Shown here: positions 46,006 through 54,235 of the stretch, piece by piece | Numbering within the stretch: position 1 is the first letter of the stretch | How the letters are laid out: each line of letters starts with the position of its first letter | NCBI GenBank assembly: GCA_902780915.1 | Contig: CACZHK010000015.1 | Coordinates: 62,001 to 126,000, forward strand | Direction of reading: 5' to 3' | Length of the DNA stretch: 64,000 nt | Origin: Pseudoselenomonas ruminantium | GTDB taxonomy: Bacteria > Bacillota > Negativicutes > Selenomonadales > Selenomonadaceae | Translations under genes and position numbers: made by a program | The notes under the pieces: generated by a model | Told to the model about the DNA's origin: nothing | Database searches by the model: none | The model's input: only the letters and a program-made list of their open reading frames with translations

Positions 46006-46194
46006 TCACTTCTCTACTCTTATCGCTCCCACCGGGCAGTCCTCTGCTGCCTGCATGGCATCGTCTATGGCGTAGTCAGGCAGTTCCCTATAGCCCGCTG
46101 CCAGCCCCTGCTCTCCCATGCGGAACCCTTCGGGGCAGGCCTGGGCGCAGAGACCGCAGGCCAGACAGAGACTCTCGTCCACATATCCTCTCAT
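46006..46194 (-). CDS. Single-cluster 4Fe-4S ferredoxin
   Basis: 62 aa. The motif CLACGLCAQACP and the distant DCPVGAI supply four cysteines for one [4Fe-4S] cluster. Its ATG overlaps the stop of the radical SAM gene by 4 nt (ATGA), so it is probably that enzyme's dedicated electron donor. Confidence 0.9.
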   Translation of the reverse strand: MRGYVDESLCLACGLCAQACPEGFRMGEQGLAAGYRELPDYAIDDAMQAAEDCPVGAIRVEK

Positions 46195-47099
46195 GGCTCT
46201 CTCCTTACGCCCCTGCCGTCGAAGTCCGGCACATATTCCTCGCTGGCGGCTCTCCGTTCCTGGGTGTAGCAGCGGGTAATGCCCAGCTCACGGGCATGCT
46301 CCACCACAGACTCATACTCGAAGGTAGTGAGACGGCGGTTCAGATGCTTGAACTCTCCAGCCCGGTACATGGGAGTATACTGGCTCATCAGGCTTATCTG
46401 CACCTCATAGCCAAACTCCTGCCAGAGCCAGTCGAGAATGGCCATGCTCTCATGGCGGTGGCCCGGCAGCACCATGTGGCGGACGATGACACCACGCTCA
46501 AGGCTGCCATCCTCATGGAACCGCAACGGCCCCACCTGCCGGAACATGGCCCTGATGGCAGCTTTAGCTGCCTCAGGATAGTCCGGTGCCGCAGAATACG
46601 CCCCCGCGCTTTCCCCACTGAGGTACTTCAAGTCCGGCAGGTAAATGTCCACATACCCTTCCAAAGCCTCGATGGTTTCTACACTTTCGTAAGCGCCGGA
46701 ATTGTAGACTACAGGCAAACCAAAGCCCCTTTCCTTCGCCATGGCCAGAGCATGGATAATCTGGGGCACATAGTGGGTGGGGGTCACCAGATCAAGGGTG
46801 GCCGCCCCCCGCGCCTGCTGCTCAAGGAAGATTTCCGCCAGACGCTCCTCCGTCACTTCCTCCCCTTTGCCCCCATGGCTGATTTCATGGTTCTGGCAGA
46901 AGCAGCAGCGCAGGTTGCAATAGGAGAAGAACACCGTGCCCGCCCCCTTGTCACCTGTCAGGCAGGGTTCTTCCCAAGGATGCAGGGATACCAGCGCCAC
47001 TCGCACCTTTTCACCCGCCCCGCAGAAACCGGTCCGCTCATACCTATCCACGCCGCAAGCCCTGGGGCAGAGACGGCAGTCATGCAAGTCAGTAATCAT
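46191..47099 (-). CDS. Radical SAM protein, PflA-related (COG1313 type)
   Basis: 302 aa. An N-terminal cysteine set (HDCRLCPRACGVDR...GFCG) precedes the radical SAM motif YCNLRCCFCQN (CxxxCxxC). The family resembles pyruvate formate-lyase activating enzymes, but no glycyl radical partner is adjacent and its role is not settled. ATG 47099 is behind AAGGAG. It is followed by an overlapping ferredoxin gene. Confidence 0.88.
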   Translation of the reverse strand: MITDLHDCRLCPRACGVDRYERTGFCGAGEKVRVALVSLHPWEEPCLTGDKGAGTVFFSYCNLRCCFCQNHEISHGGKGEEVTEERLAEIFLEQQARGAATLDLVTPTHYVPQIIHALAMAKERGFGLPVVYNSGAYESVETIEALEGYVDIYLPDLKYLSGESAGAYSAAPDYPEAAKAAIRAMFRQVGPLRFHEDGSLERGVIVRHMVLPGHRHESMAILDWLWQEFGYEVQISLMSQYTPMYRAGEFKHLNRRLTTFEYESVVEHARELGITRCYTQERRAASEEYVPDFDGRGVRREP

Positions 47100-47237
47100 A
47101 ATCAAAACACTCCTTGCTAAAAAGGCTAACACCTGCCGCAGCGCTTGGCAAGGGGAATCTTAAAACTTGCAGGAAAAGCCTTCTAAGATATGCCCATGGT
47201 GGTATAATTGAAGGACAATATCCTAAGGAGGAATTTC

Positions 47238-47822
47238 ATGTCAGAAGAAGAACTTGCCCGGATGCGAAGGGACACGCCCCATTTTTTCTGGGAACTTTTC
47301 AAGTCCACCTTTCTCATCAGCGCCTTTACCGTAGGGGGCGGCTTTGTGATTATCCCCCTGCTCCGCGCCAAATATGTAGACGAGTACGGCTGGCTGGATG
47401 ACAAGGAGACCCTCAATCTCGTTTCCATCGCCCAGTCCATGCCCGGGGTGGTGGCCTGCAACTCCGCCATCATGCTTGGCTATCGCATGGCAGGCCTTGC
47501 GGGCACCCTCACCACCCTTTTGGCCACCATTCTGCCGCCCCTCATCACCATTTCCATCATTTCCTGCTTCTATGATCTTTTCGCCCATAACGAATATGTG
47601 CGCTACGCCCTCAAGGGCATGCAGTGCGGCGCCACCGCCATCATCATCAATGTGGCCTATGACCTCTTGAAGAAGCAGCTCAAAAAGAAACTGGCCCTGC
47701 CCATGGCCATTATCGCAGGCACTTTTGTCGCCAATTACTGTTTCGGCATAAACATCATGCTGCTGGTAGTGCTGGACGGGCTTATCGGCCTTGCCTTCAT
47801 GCGCGGCGCGAAATACAACTAA
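47238..47822 (+). CDS. Chromate transporter family protein, first half
   Basis: 194 aa; short-chain CHR protein with about five membrane segments: FTVGGGFVIIPLLRAKYVDEYGWLDDKE and QSMPGVVACNSAIMLGYRMAG are the family motifs (FxxGG, P-G). Start ATG 47238 is behind AAGGAGG. In the family two half-size genes form a heterodimer; the second follows 13 nt later. Substrate (chromate, sulfate or other anion) not proven. Confidence 0.92.
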   Translation: MSEEELARMRRDTPHFFWELFKSTFLISAFTVGGGFVIIPLLRAKYVDEYGWLDDKETLNLVSIAQSMPGVVACNSAIMLGYRMAGLAGTLTTLLATILPPLITISIISCFYDLFAHNEYVRYALKGMQCGATAIIINVAYDLLKKQLKKKLALPMAIIAGTFVANYCFGINIMLLVVLDGLIGLAFMRGAKYN

Positions 47823-47835
47823 GGAGGGACTTGCT

Positions 47836-48408
47836 ATGATTTATCTGCTTCTGTACTTGGAATTTGTGAAAGTAGGCCTCTTCTGCGTGGGGGGCGGCTA
47901 CGCTTCCATGCCCCTCATCCAGGCTGCCGTAGTGGAAGGCAATCACTGGCTCTCCCTCAGTGAGTTCGTGGACATCTTCACCATCTCCCAGATGACCCCT
48001 GGCCCCATCGGCATCAATGCCGCCACCTTCGCAGGCATGAAGGTGGCGGGACCAGGCGGCGCCATCCTAGCCACCCTTGGCTTCGTCACCCCCTCCCTCA
48101 TACTCTGCATCATCGTGGCCAAGCTCTTTTTCAAATACGGTGATATCGGCCCCATACGCGGCCTCCTGAATGGCCTGCGCCCCGCCGTCATCGCCCTCAT
48201 CTGCTCTGCGGGCCTGGGCTTTATCATTCTCTCCCTCTGGAACGAAGAAGCCCTGCCCGCCAGACCCCTCGAAAACCTAGACCCCATCGGCATCATCATG
48301 CTCATAGCCACCTTCATCGCCGTGCGCCTGAAGGTCAGCGTCATCAAGCTGCTGGCAGGCTCAGGAGCCTGCGGCCTTATATTGGGCATGTTGGGAAAAT
48401 TCTTCTAA
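47836..48408 (+). CDS. Chromate transporter family protein, second half
   Basis: 190 aa; partner of the preceding gene with the same fold: GLFCVGGGYASMPLIQAAVVE and SQMTPGPIGINAATFAGMKVAG. ATG 47836 is behind GGAGGG. A terminator follows. The two genes are paralogues arranged in tandem. Confidence 0.92.
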   Translation: MIYLLLYLEFVKVGLFCVGGGYASMPLIQAAVVEGNHWLSLSEFVDIFTISQMTPGPIGINAATFAGMKVAGPGGAILATLGFVTPSLILCIIVAKLFFKYGDIGPIRGLLNGLRPAVIALICSAGLGFIILSLWNEEALPARPLENLDPIGIIMLIATFIAVRLKVSVIKLLAGSGACGLILGMLGKFF

Positions 48409-48426
48409 GTCCCCATTTTCAAAAGC

Positions 48427-48475
48427 AAAGTCCGATCAAACCGACAGTCCACTGCTGATTTGATCGGACTTTTCA
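48427..48475 (+). terminator. Intrinsic terminator after the chromate transporter pair
   Basis: AAAGTCCGATCAAA (48427-48440) pairs perfectly with TTTGATCGGACTTT (48459-48472), followed by TTTCAT. Confidence 0.85.
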
Positions 48476-48546
48476 TATAGCAAAACCAAACCACAGGCGT
48501 TATAATGAACCCATCAGAACATATTTCAATAAGGGAGGTAATTCCT

Positions 48547-48837
48547 ATGCACATCAAAGAAAACCTTCAAAAAGCCCCTCTGGGCTGGCCGTTGGCCATT
48601 GCTTCCGTGGGCACAGTGGCCAGCGTCTTTGCAGGCAAAAAACTGCACCTGGCCTTCGGCACAGCCTGGGGTGTCCTTTCCCTATGGCATGCCTGGCAGC
48701 ATAGCGGCAAGATGAAACACGATGTGGCAAAAGCCCAGGAATTTCTCCGCACAGGCCTTGCCCCTGAAGGCCACAGACCCGATGCCTATACCCTGGCTCT
48801 GGCCAGATATGCCAATCATCAGGCCTCTGGCCAGTAA
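48547..48837 (+). CDS. Small protein of unknown function
   Basis: 96 aa. A moderately hydrophobic first half (GWPLAIASVGTVASVFAGKKLHLAFGTAWGVLSLWHAWQH) could form one or two membrane helices; the second half is polar. GGGAGG precedes ATG 48547, chosen over an upstream ATG at 48505. It has its own terminator. Family not recognised. Confidence 0.7.
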   Translation: MHIKENLQKAPLGWPLAIASVGTVASVFAGKKLHLAFGTAWGVLSLWHAWQHSGKMKHDVAKAQEFLRTGLAPEGHRPDAYTLALARYANHQASGQ

Positions 48838-48849
48838 ATATATCTTGCA

Positions 48850-48900
48850 AAAAAATTACGGGGAAAACGACTCGCCTTGTCGTTTTCCCCGTATTTTTTT
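48850..48900. terminator. Strong bidirectional terminator
   Basis: ACGGGGAAAACGAC (48858-48871) pairs perfectly with GTCGTTTTCCCCGT (48879-48892), with A7 on one side and T7 on the other. Serves the small gene and the convergent nhaC-type gene. Confidence 0.93.
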
Positions 48901-48904
48901 ATTT

Positions 48905-50431
48905 TTAATCTTTGCCTTTATAGTGCGGCTTTACATCTACTTTTGCAACTACCACAGCCATGACCACAGCCAGGCAGGCGAAGCCTGCGCAAAGACCAGC
49001 CCAGCCGTTGCCGGTGAAGCCGTCCACTGCATAGCCAATCAGGCTGCAGGCTCCCACGGTAAGCACATAGGGAAGCTGGGTGCTCACATGGTCAATGTGA
49101 TGGCACTGGGCACCTGCCGAGGCCAGGATGGTGGTATCGGAGATGGGGGAAGCATGGTCGCCGCCCACAGCGCCGGAAAGGATAGCTGCCACGCAAATCA
49201 CCAGCATGGAAGTATTCTCCACTCCCAGGATAGCAATGGCAATGGGAATCAAGATGCCGAAGGTACCCCAGCTGGTGCCGGTAGCAAAGGCCAGGCCGAT
49301 GGCCACCAGGAAGAAGATGGGAGGCAGGAACATGATGATGGAGGCATGGGCGCTGACCACGCCGCCTACGAAGCCACCCAAATCGAGATACTTGTCACTG
49401 CACACGCCGGAAAGGGTCCAGGCCAGGCACAGGATGAAGATGGCCGGGGTCATGGCCTTGAAGCCGCGGCTGAAGCAGTCGCAGAAGGCATTGAAAGTGA
49501 TAATCCCCCGCGACAGATAGAGCAGCCCCGTAAAGGCAAAAGCCACAAAAGAGCCCAGCACCAGTGACTTGGAAGAATCACAGTCCGCGAAGGCATCAGC
49601 CACGCTCTTGCCTTCACCGGCAAAGAGGCCGCCTGTGTAAAGCATGCCGAAGACGCAGGCGCCAATCAGCACCATCAAAGGCAGGAAGAGATCAATGAGC
49701 TGGCCCTTGCCCTCACGGCTGAGAGCTGCGTGCTCCGTATCCTGATACTCCTCCGGCACTTCAAAATGCTCATTGCTGCGCTCCACGCTGCTGCCCATAG
49801 CGCCAAAATCCCTGCCCGTCCAGATGATAAAGGCCATGAAAGCCAGGGTCAGAAGGGCATAGAGATTGAAGGGAATAGTCTGCAGGAACAAGGAGAAGCC
49901 GTCAATCTCGCTGCCCTCCGGCAGGGAGGAACCCACAGCTGCCGCCCAGCTGGACACGGGAGCGATGATGCAGATAGGCGCTGCCGTAGCATCAATGACA
50001 TACGCCAGCTTAGTGCGGGCCACTTTGAACTTATCCGTCACAGGCCGCATGACCGTACCTACGGTGAGACAGTTGAAATAATCGTCAATGAAAATGACCA
50101 GTCCTAAAAGCGCTGTCACCACCAGAGACTGGCGAGGCCCTTCGATTTTCCTGGCTGCCCACTCGCCGTAAGCCCGGGTGGCGCCGGAACGGGTGATGGC
50201 CGCCACCAGAATGCCCAGGATAACCAGGAACACCAGGATATTGACATTGCCCCCCACCTTGTCTCCCAAAATCTGGAACATGGTGAGGATGGATTCCAGG
50301 ATGCTGCCCCCGGTGAAAAGCATAGCCCCCGCAAAGATACCAATCAGCAGGGACATATAAACTTCCTTGGTCCATAGCGCCAAAATGATGGTAATCAAAG
50401 GCGGCAGGACGGCCCAAGCTGTATGTGCCAT
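48905..50431 (-). CDS. NhaC-family Na+/H+ antiporter
   Basis: 508-aa transporter with about 12 membrane helices. GLVIFIDDYFNCLTVGTVMRP and FATGTSWGTFGILIPIAIA and GDHASPISDTTILAS are the NhaC signatures, including the ion-binding aspartates. It exchanges sodium, or possibly an organic acid pair, against protons. The ribosome site is weak (AGTAGGCG). It is monocistronic. Confidence 0.92.
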   Translation of the reverse strand: MAHTAWAVLPPLITIILALWTKEVYMSLLIGIFAGAMLFTGGSILESILTMFQILGDKVGGNVNILVFLVILGILVAAITRSGATRAYGEWAARKIEGPRQSLVVTALLGLVIFIDDYFNCLTVGTVMRPVTDKFKVARTKLAYVIDATAAPICIIAPVSSWAAAVGSSLPEGSEIDGFSLFLQTIPFNLYALLTLAFMAFIIWTGRDFGAMGSSVERSNEHFEVPEEYQDTEHAALSREGKGQLIDLFLPLMVLIGACVFGMLYTGGLFAGEGKSVADAFADCDSSKSLVLGSFVAFAFTGLLYLSRGIITFNAFCDCFSRGFKAMTPAIFILCLAWTLSGVCSDKYLDLGGFVGGVVSAHASIIMFLPPIFFLVAIGLAFATGTSWGTFGILIPIAIAILGVENTSMLVICVAAILSGAVGGDHASPISDTTILASAGAQCHHIDHVSTQLPYVLTVGACSLIGYAVDGFTGNGWAGLCAGFACLAVVMAVVVAKVDVKPHYKGKD

Positions 50432-50549
50432 GAATACGCCTACTTTCTATAATTTTTTAAAAACCACATGGGTCTAATTGTATAACATTTTTTGCATAGT
50501 AGCAAGTCACCAATCGCACTATTTGCAAGTTGATACTGCTCTTGCACTT

Positions 50550-50599
50550 ACACCTCATCCGTCAGCCTTCGGCTGACACCTTCCCCTCAAGGGGAAGGC
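50550..50599. repeat. REP-like two-hairpin repeat, copy B, inside the rsmA 3' end
   Basis: ACACCTCATCC, first hairpin GTCAGCC-TTC-GGCTGAC (arms longer than in copy A), second hairpin CCTTCCCC-TCA-AGGGGAAGG. The rsmA stop (50562-50564) lies within the first hairpin, so the repeat encodes the last 12 residues of RsmA. The hairpins may also end transcription. Confidence 0.85.
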
Positions 50600-51458
50600 C
50601 TGCAAAAGCATCCGCCAACTTGCCAAATTCTTCCAACGACAAAGTTTCCCCCCGGCGGGTGGGGTCAATGCCTGCCTTTTCCATGGCATCCCGCACCTGC
50701 TCCTTGGGGAAGCCGCCCCCCTTGAGGGCGTTGGACAAGGTCTTGCGGCGCTGGCCGAAGGAGGCCTTCACCACCTTGAAGAACATCTTTTCATCCTGCA
50801 CCTGCACAGCGGGAGTCTCCCTTACCTTGCAGGCAATGACCACGCTCATGACCTCCGGGGCAGGGATGAAGGAACGGGGCGGCACATTCAGCACGATTTC
50901 CGGCTCCGTGTAATACTGCACCGCCACGGAAAGCGCTCCGTAGGCCTTGGTACCTGGCCTGGCTATCATGCGCTCCGCCACTTCCTTCTGCACCATGGTC
51001 ACCAGCCGCTCAATGGGCAGGCGTCGCTCCAGCAGGGTCATGATGATGGGGGTGGTGATATAGTAAGGCAGATTCGCCGCCACCTTGAAGGTGCCCTCCC
51101 CCATGATGGCGGGAATGTCCACTTTGAGGATATCCCCCGGCACGATGGTCACATTGGGATAAGCCTTGAGGGTTTCCGCCAGCACCGCCGGCAGTTTCTT
51201 GTCCAGCTCCACCGCCGTGACCTGTGCTCCTGCTTCTGCCAGCCCCTGGGTGAGGGTGCCGATACCGGGGCCGATTTCCAATACCCTGTCCCCGGGCTGG
51301 ATATCTGCCGCATCCACAATGCCCTGGACAATGCCCGCATCAATGAGGAAATTCTGCCCCAGCTTCTTGCTCATGTGAAGGCCGAAAGCCTTCAGGATAT
51401 GAGTAGTCACTTCACGGCTGGCAATCTTGGGCTGTACGATTTTTTCTTCTCTATCCAT
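50562..51458 (-). CDS. rsmA: 16S rRNA dimethyladenosine transferase RsmA (KsgA)
   Basis: Dimethylates two adjacent adenines near the 3' end of 16S rRNA. 298 aa; SAM-binding VLEIGPGIGTLTQGLAEA, catalytic NLPYYITTPIIM and C-terminal FGQRRKTLSNAL are present. The core ends near FGKLADAFA; the tail GLPLEGKVSAEG is encoded by a dispersed repeat that has invaded the 3' end. AAGGAG precedes the ATG at 5 nt. It follows rnmV by 9 nt, a common Firmicute order. Confidence 0.96.
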   Translation of the reverse strand: MDREEKIVQPKIASREVTTHILKAFGLHMSKKLGQNFLIDAGIVQGIVDAADIQPGDRVLEIGPGIGTLTQGLAEAGAQVTAVELDKKLPAVLAETLKAYPNVTIVPGDILKVDIPAIMGEGTFKVAANLPYYITTPIIMTLLERRLPIERLVTMVQKEVAERMIARPGTKAYGALSVAVQYYTEPEIVLNVPPRSFIPAPEVMSVVIACKVRETPAVQVQDEKMFFKVVKASFGQRRKTLSNALKGGGFPKEQVRDAMEKAGIDPTRRGETLSLEEFGKLADAFAGLPLEGKVSAEG

Positions 51459-51467
51459 TCTTGCTCC

Positions 51468-52010
51468 TTAATTCTCTTTATCCAGTTCTGCCACCGCAGC
51501 CTCGAATTCCTCGCGGGTCACGCCATAATGGTTCAGCCGCTTCAAAAAAGTCTTGGCATTGGCAAAGCCCAGGCCCAGCTTCTCACCGATTTGGGCGCGG
51601 CGGGCAGAGGCCTCGTCCCCCCCGGAAAGCCCTGCCATGATGAGGTCGCTGCCGCTGAACTCATTGGACGGCTCAAAGCTCAGGGTATGCACCCTCTCCA
51701 GAGCCTTGCGAATAGCCTCGGGGCCGGCCTGCTCAATGCCAATATCGTCATTGGCAGTAGCCTCCTCCACGGGCACGAAGGCATGCTTGGCTTCTGGGAA
51801 ACGCTTGGTGAGGAATTTTCTGATGCGCTCCCCCGCAGAATCCGGGTCAGTGAGAATGATGATGCCCCGCTTCTTGTAAGCCTGCTCGATATTCTTCAGG
51901 GCGGCAGGCTTCAGGTTGAAGCCCTCGGTGATGATGCAGTCGGCCTCCACCGCCTTGTTGATGGCCACCACATCCATCTTGCCCTCTACAACCAATACTT
52001 CCTTTATCAA
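51468..52010 (-). CDS. rnmV: Ribonuclease M5
   Basis: Matures 5S rRNA. 180 aa with an N-terminal TOPRIM domain: KEVLVVEGKMDVVAI (catalytic Glu), IITEGFN and IILTDPDSAGERIR (DxD), followed by the usual C-terminal domain (GLSGGDEASARRAQIGEKLGLGFANAKTFLKRLN). The start is TTG at 52010, 7 nt behind AAGGAG; the frame is open to 52088 without homology. It pairs with rsmA. Confidence 0.93.
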   Translation of the reverse strand: MIKEVLVVEGKMDVVAINKAVEADCIITEGFNLKPAALKNIEQAYKKRGIIILTDPDSAGERIRKFLTKRFPEAKHAFVPVEEATANDDIGIEQAGPEAIRKALERVHTLSFEPSNEFSGSDLIMAGLSGGDEASARRAQIGEKLGLGFANAKTFLKRLNHYGVTREEFEAAVAELDKEN

Positions 52011-52100
52011 TGTCTTGCTCCTTGTCAGGTAAATCGTCCTCAGCGCCCAAGTATGGACGCAGTTTTTTAGGTACTTCCTTTGCACCAAAGAAAAGCACCC

Positions 52101-52769
52101 CTACCGCAGCGCAGCTTCCACAATCTCATAAACCTTAGAATGTATCTCCTCAACCGGCAACGGCTCACCGCCAGAACTGCACTTGACCCTAGCCCAGCCG
52201 TACTTTTCTGCCAGTTCCAGATAAGCCCCATGGCAGCGGTGCAGGTAGTCCTTGTCTTTTTCGTGGATATCCGACTGGCCGGTTGCCTTGGCTCTCTCGG
52301 CTATCAGCCTGTCTGCCGCCTCCGGCTCCATATCGAGGAAGACCACCAAATCCGGCACAGGCAGCCCCAGCTTGTTGAACTCATAGTCCCAAAGCCAGGC
52401 AAGGAAGCTCTCCCGCTCCGCCCGGTCTGTCAGTTTCACTGCTTGATGAACCATATTGGAGGTGGTATAGCGGTCCGCCAGGATAATATCCCCTGCCTCA
52501 TAATATTTCTGCCACTTCATGCGGTAAGAAGCATAACGGTCTGCCGCAAAGAAAGTAGAGGCAGCATAAGCATTGACATCATCTGCATGAGCACCAAAAT
52601 CCCCGCGCAAGTACATGCGCACCAGCATGGAACCATCTGCTTCATAGTCGGGGAATTCTACTCTGTGAATTCTTTTCCCTTCATCAACGAGCCTGTCATA
52701 CAGTTTTCTGGTCTGGGTGGCCTTGCCGGAGCCGTCCCCTGCCTCTATGATAATCAGTTTCCTTTTCAT
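52101..52769 (-). CDS. tmk: Thymidylate kinase
   Basis: 222 aa; phosphorylates dTMP to dTDP. The P-loop is EAGDGSGKATQT rather than the common EGxDGxGKST: the serine after the lysine is alanine. ADRYTTSNMVHQ contains the family DR motif and lid residues follow. The form recurs in some Firmicutes as a second type of Tmk; whether it is the main one here is not shown. It overlaps the upstream decarboxylase gene by 4 nt. Confidence 0.9.
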   Translation of the reverse strand: MKRKLIIIEAGDGSGKATQTRKLYDRLVDEGKRIHRVEFPDYEADGSMLVRMYLRGDFGAHADDVNAYAASTFFAADRYASYRMKWQKYYEAGDIILADRYTTSNMVHQAVKLTDRAERESFLAWLWDYEFNKLGLPVPDLVVFLDMEPEAADRLIAERAKATGQSDIHEKDKDYLHRCHGAYLELAEKYGWARVKCSSGGEPLPVEEIHSKVYEIVEAALR

Positions 52770-54235
52770 TTGACCACCTTCAGTGTACCGAGGGCCGTAT
52801 CCTCCGGCCCTACTATTTTTCTTCCCAGTGCCTGCTGGGCTTTGAGATAATCCAAAAGCTCCCGGCTTATCCTCTCACCTGGCACCAGCAAAGGTACTCC
52901 CGGCGGGTAGAACATGACCTGCTCCGCGCTGATTCTGCCAGCAGCCTCGGCAAAAGCCACCTGCTCCTTAGCCGCAAAGAAGGCCTCCCGGGGAGTCAGC
53001 TCTGTCTCCTGCCACCGGTCTGCCTTGGGCGGCAGGCCCTCACGCAGGGGCTCATTCCCCAGCTTTCCGGCATAGCCGCACAGGGCTCGCAAGGCCTCAA
53101 GCAGCCTTGCCGCCTGCTCCTCCCCATCTGCATAGGAAATGATAAAGAGCAGGTTCCAGGCATCGGACAGCTCGCACTGCACTTTCTGCTCAAAGCGCAG
53201 GTAGTGCTCCGCCTCCAGACCCGAAATGCCTAGATCCTTCACCTGCACCGTGATTTTCGTCGAGTCAAGCCCACAGGCTCCCGACGAGGTGAAATCCTCT
53301 GCCCCGGGGGACCAAAGGCCCGTCAGGCCGTTGATGGACTGTCTCAGCTTCTGCGACAAGGCCACTGCCCTGCCCACAAGCTCCCTGCCCTGCTCTGCCA
53401 TCTGCAGGCGGGCAATATCCAGCGAAGCCAGCAACAGCTGATTGGGGCTGGTGGACTGTAAGAGGCTCACGCTTTCCCTGAGCCTTTCCCTGTCCAGTTT
53501 AGTTTCTTTATTCACCAGCAGCATAGAAGTCTGGGTCATGGAGCCCAGGATCTTATGGATGCTGAGGGCTGCTGCATCTGCCCCGGCGGCAATGGCCTCT
53601 TGGGGCAGTTCCTCAGAAAAAGGAAGATGAGGCCCGTGAGCCTCATCCACCAGCAGCAGCATCTTCCTGCTGTGCAAAAAATCTGCAATAGCCCGCAAGT
53701 CCACCGTGGTGCCGTAGTAGGTTGGATAGACCAGCACCACCGCTTTGGCTTCAGGGTGAGCCGCAACTGCCGCCTGCAAGGCTTCAAGGCTGATGCCCAC
53801 AGGTATGCCCAACCTTTCGTCCAGTTCAGGCTGCAAGTAGACCGGCCTTGCCCCTGAAAGTATCAGCCCGCCAATAATGGAGCGATGGGCATTCCTGGGC
53901 ACCAGCACCGTGTCTCCTGCTGACAAAGTGCCAAGGAGCATGGCCTGCACCGCCCCGGTGGTGCCGTTGATGCAGAAATAAGCCTGACCTGCCCCATAGA
54001 GCTCTGCCGCCAGTTTCTGTGCTTCGGCAATGCACATGGATGGCTCATGGAGGTCATCCAGTTCCTCCATGAGGGAAACTTCCTCACGAAGCCCCTGCTC
54101 CGTGACCAATTCCCTCAGCAGATAGTGAGCACCCAGCCCCTGCTTGTGTCCCGGAGTATGAAAGGCCATGGCCCCATCCTCCCGGTATTTTCGCATAGCC
54201 TCGGCTATGGGGGCTGTGAGTTTTGTTCTATCCAT
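52766..54235 (-). CDS. Orn/Lys/Arg decarboxylase-family PLP enzyme
   Basis: 489-aa fold-type I PLP enzyme of the short decarboxylase branch (SpeA-like in Firmicutes). HTPGHKQG near the N-terminus, FCINGTTGAVQAML, LVDEAHGPHLPFSEELP and the PLP lysine in SIHKILGSMTQTS are visible; the C-terminal domain ends YPPGVPLLVPGERI. It would make a diamine or agmatine from a basic amino acid; the exact substrate is unclear. It overlaps degS by one base and tmk by four. Confidence 0.92.
   Translation of the reverse strand: MDRTKLTAPIAEAMRKYREDGAMAFHTPGHKQGLGAHYLLRELVTEQGLREEVSLMEELDDLHEPSMCIAEAQKLAAELYGAGQAYFCINGTTGAVQAMLLGTLSAGDTVLVPRNAHRSIIGGLILSGARPVYLQPELDERLGIPVGISLEALQAAVAAHPEAKAVVLVYPTYYGTTVDLRAIADFLHSRKMLLLVDEAHGPHLPFSEELPQEAIAAGADAAALSIHKILGSMTQTSMLLVNKETKLDRERLRESVSLLQSTSPNQLLLASLDIARLQMAEQGRELVGRAVALSQKLRQSINGLTGLWSPGAEDFTSSGACGLDSTKITVQVKDLGISGLEAEHYLRFEQKVQCELSDAWNLLFIISYADGEEQAARLLEALRALCGYAGKLGNEPLREGLPPKADRWQETELTPREAFFAAKEQVAFAEAAGRISAEQVMFYPPGVPLLVPGERISRELLDYLKAQQALGRKIVGPEDTALGTLKVVK

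Noticed and set aside
51847-52098. A minus-strand 83-codon frame overlapping the rnmV start (FFGAKEVPKKLRPYLGAEDD...)
   Set aside because: Its second half is an out-of-frame reading of rnmV, it lacks a clear ribosome site, and rnmV has a good TTG start behind AAGGAG. The first 30 codons remain unexplained.
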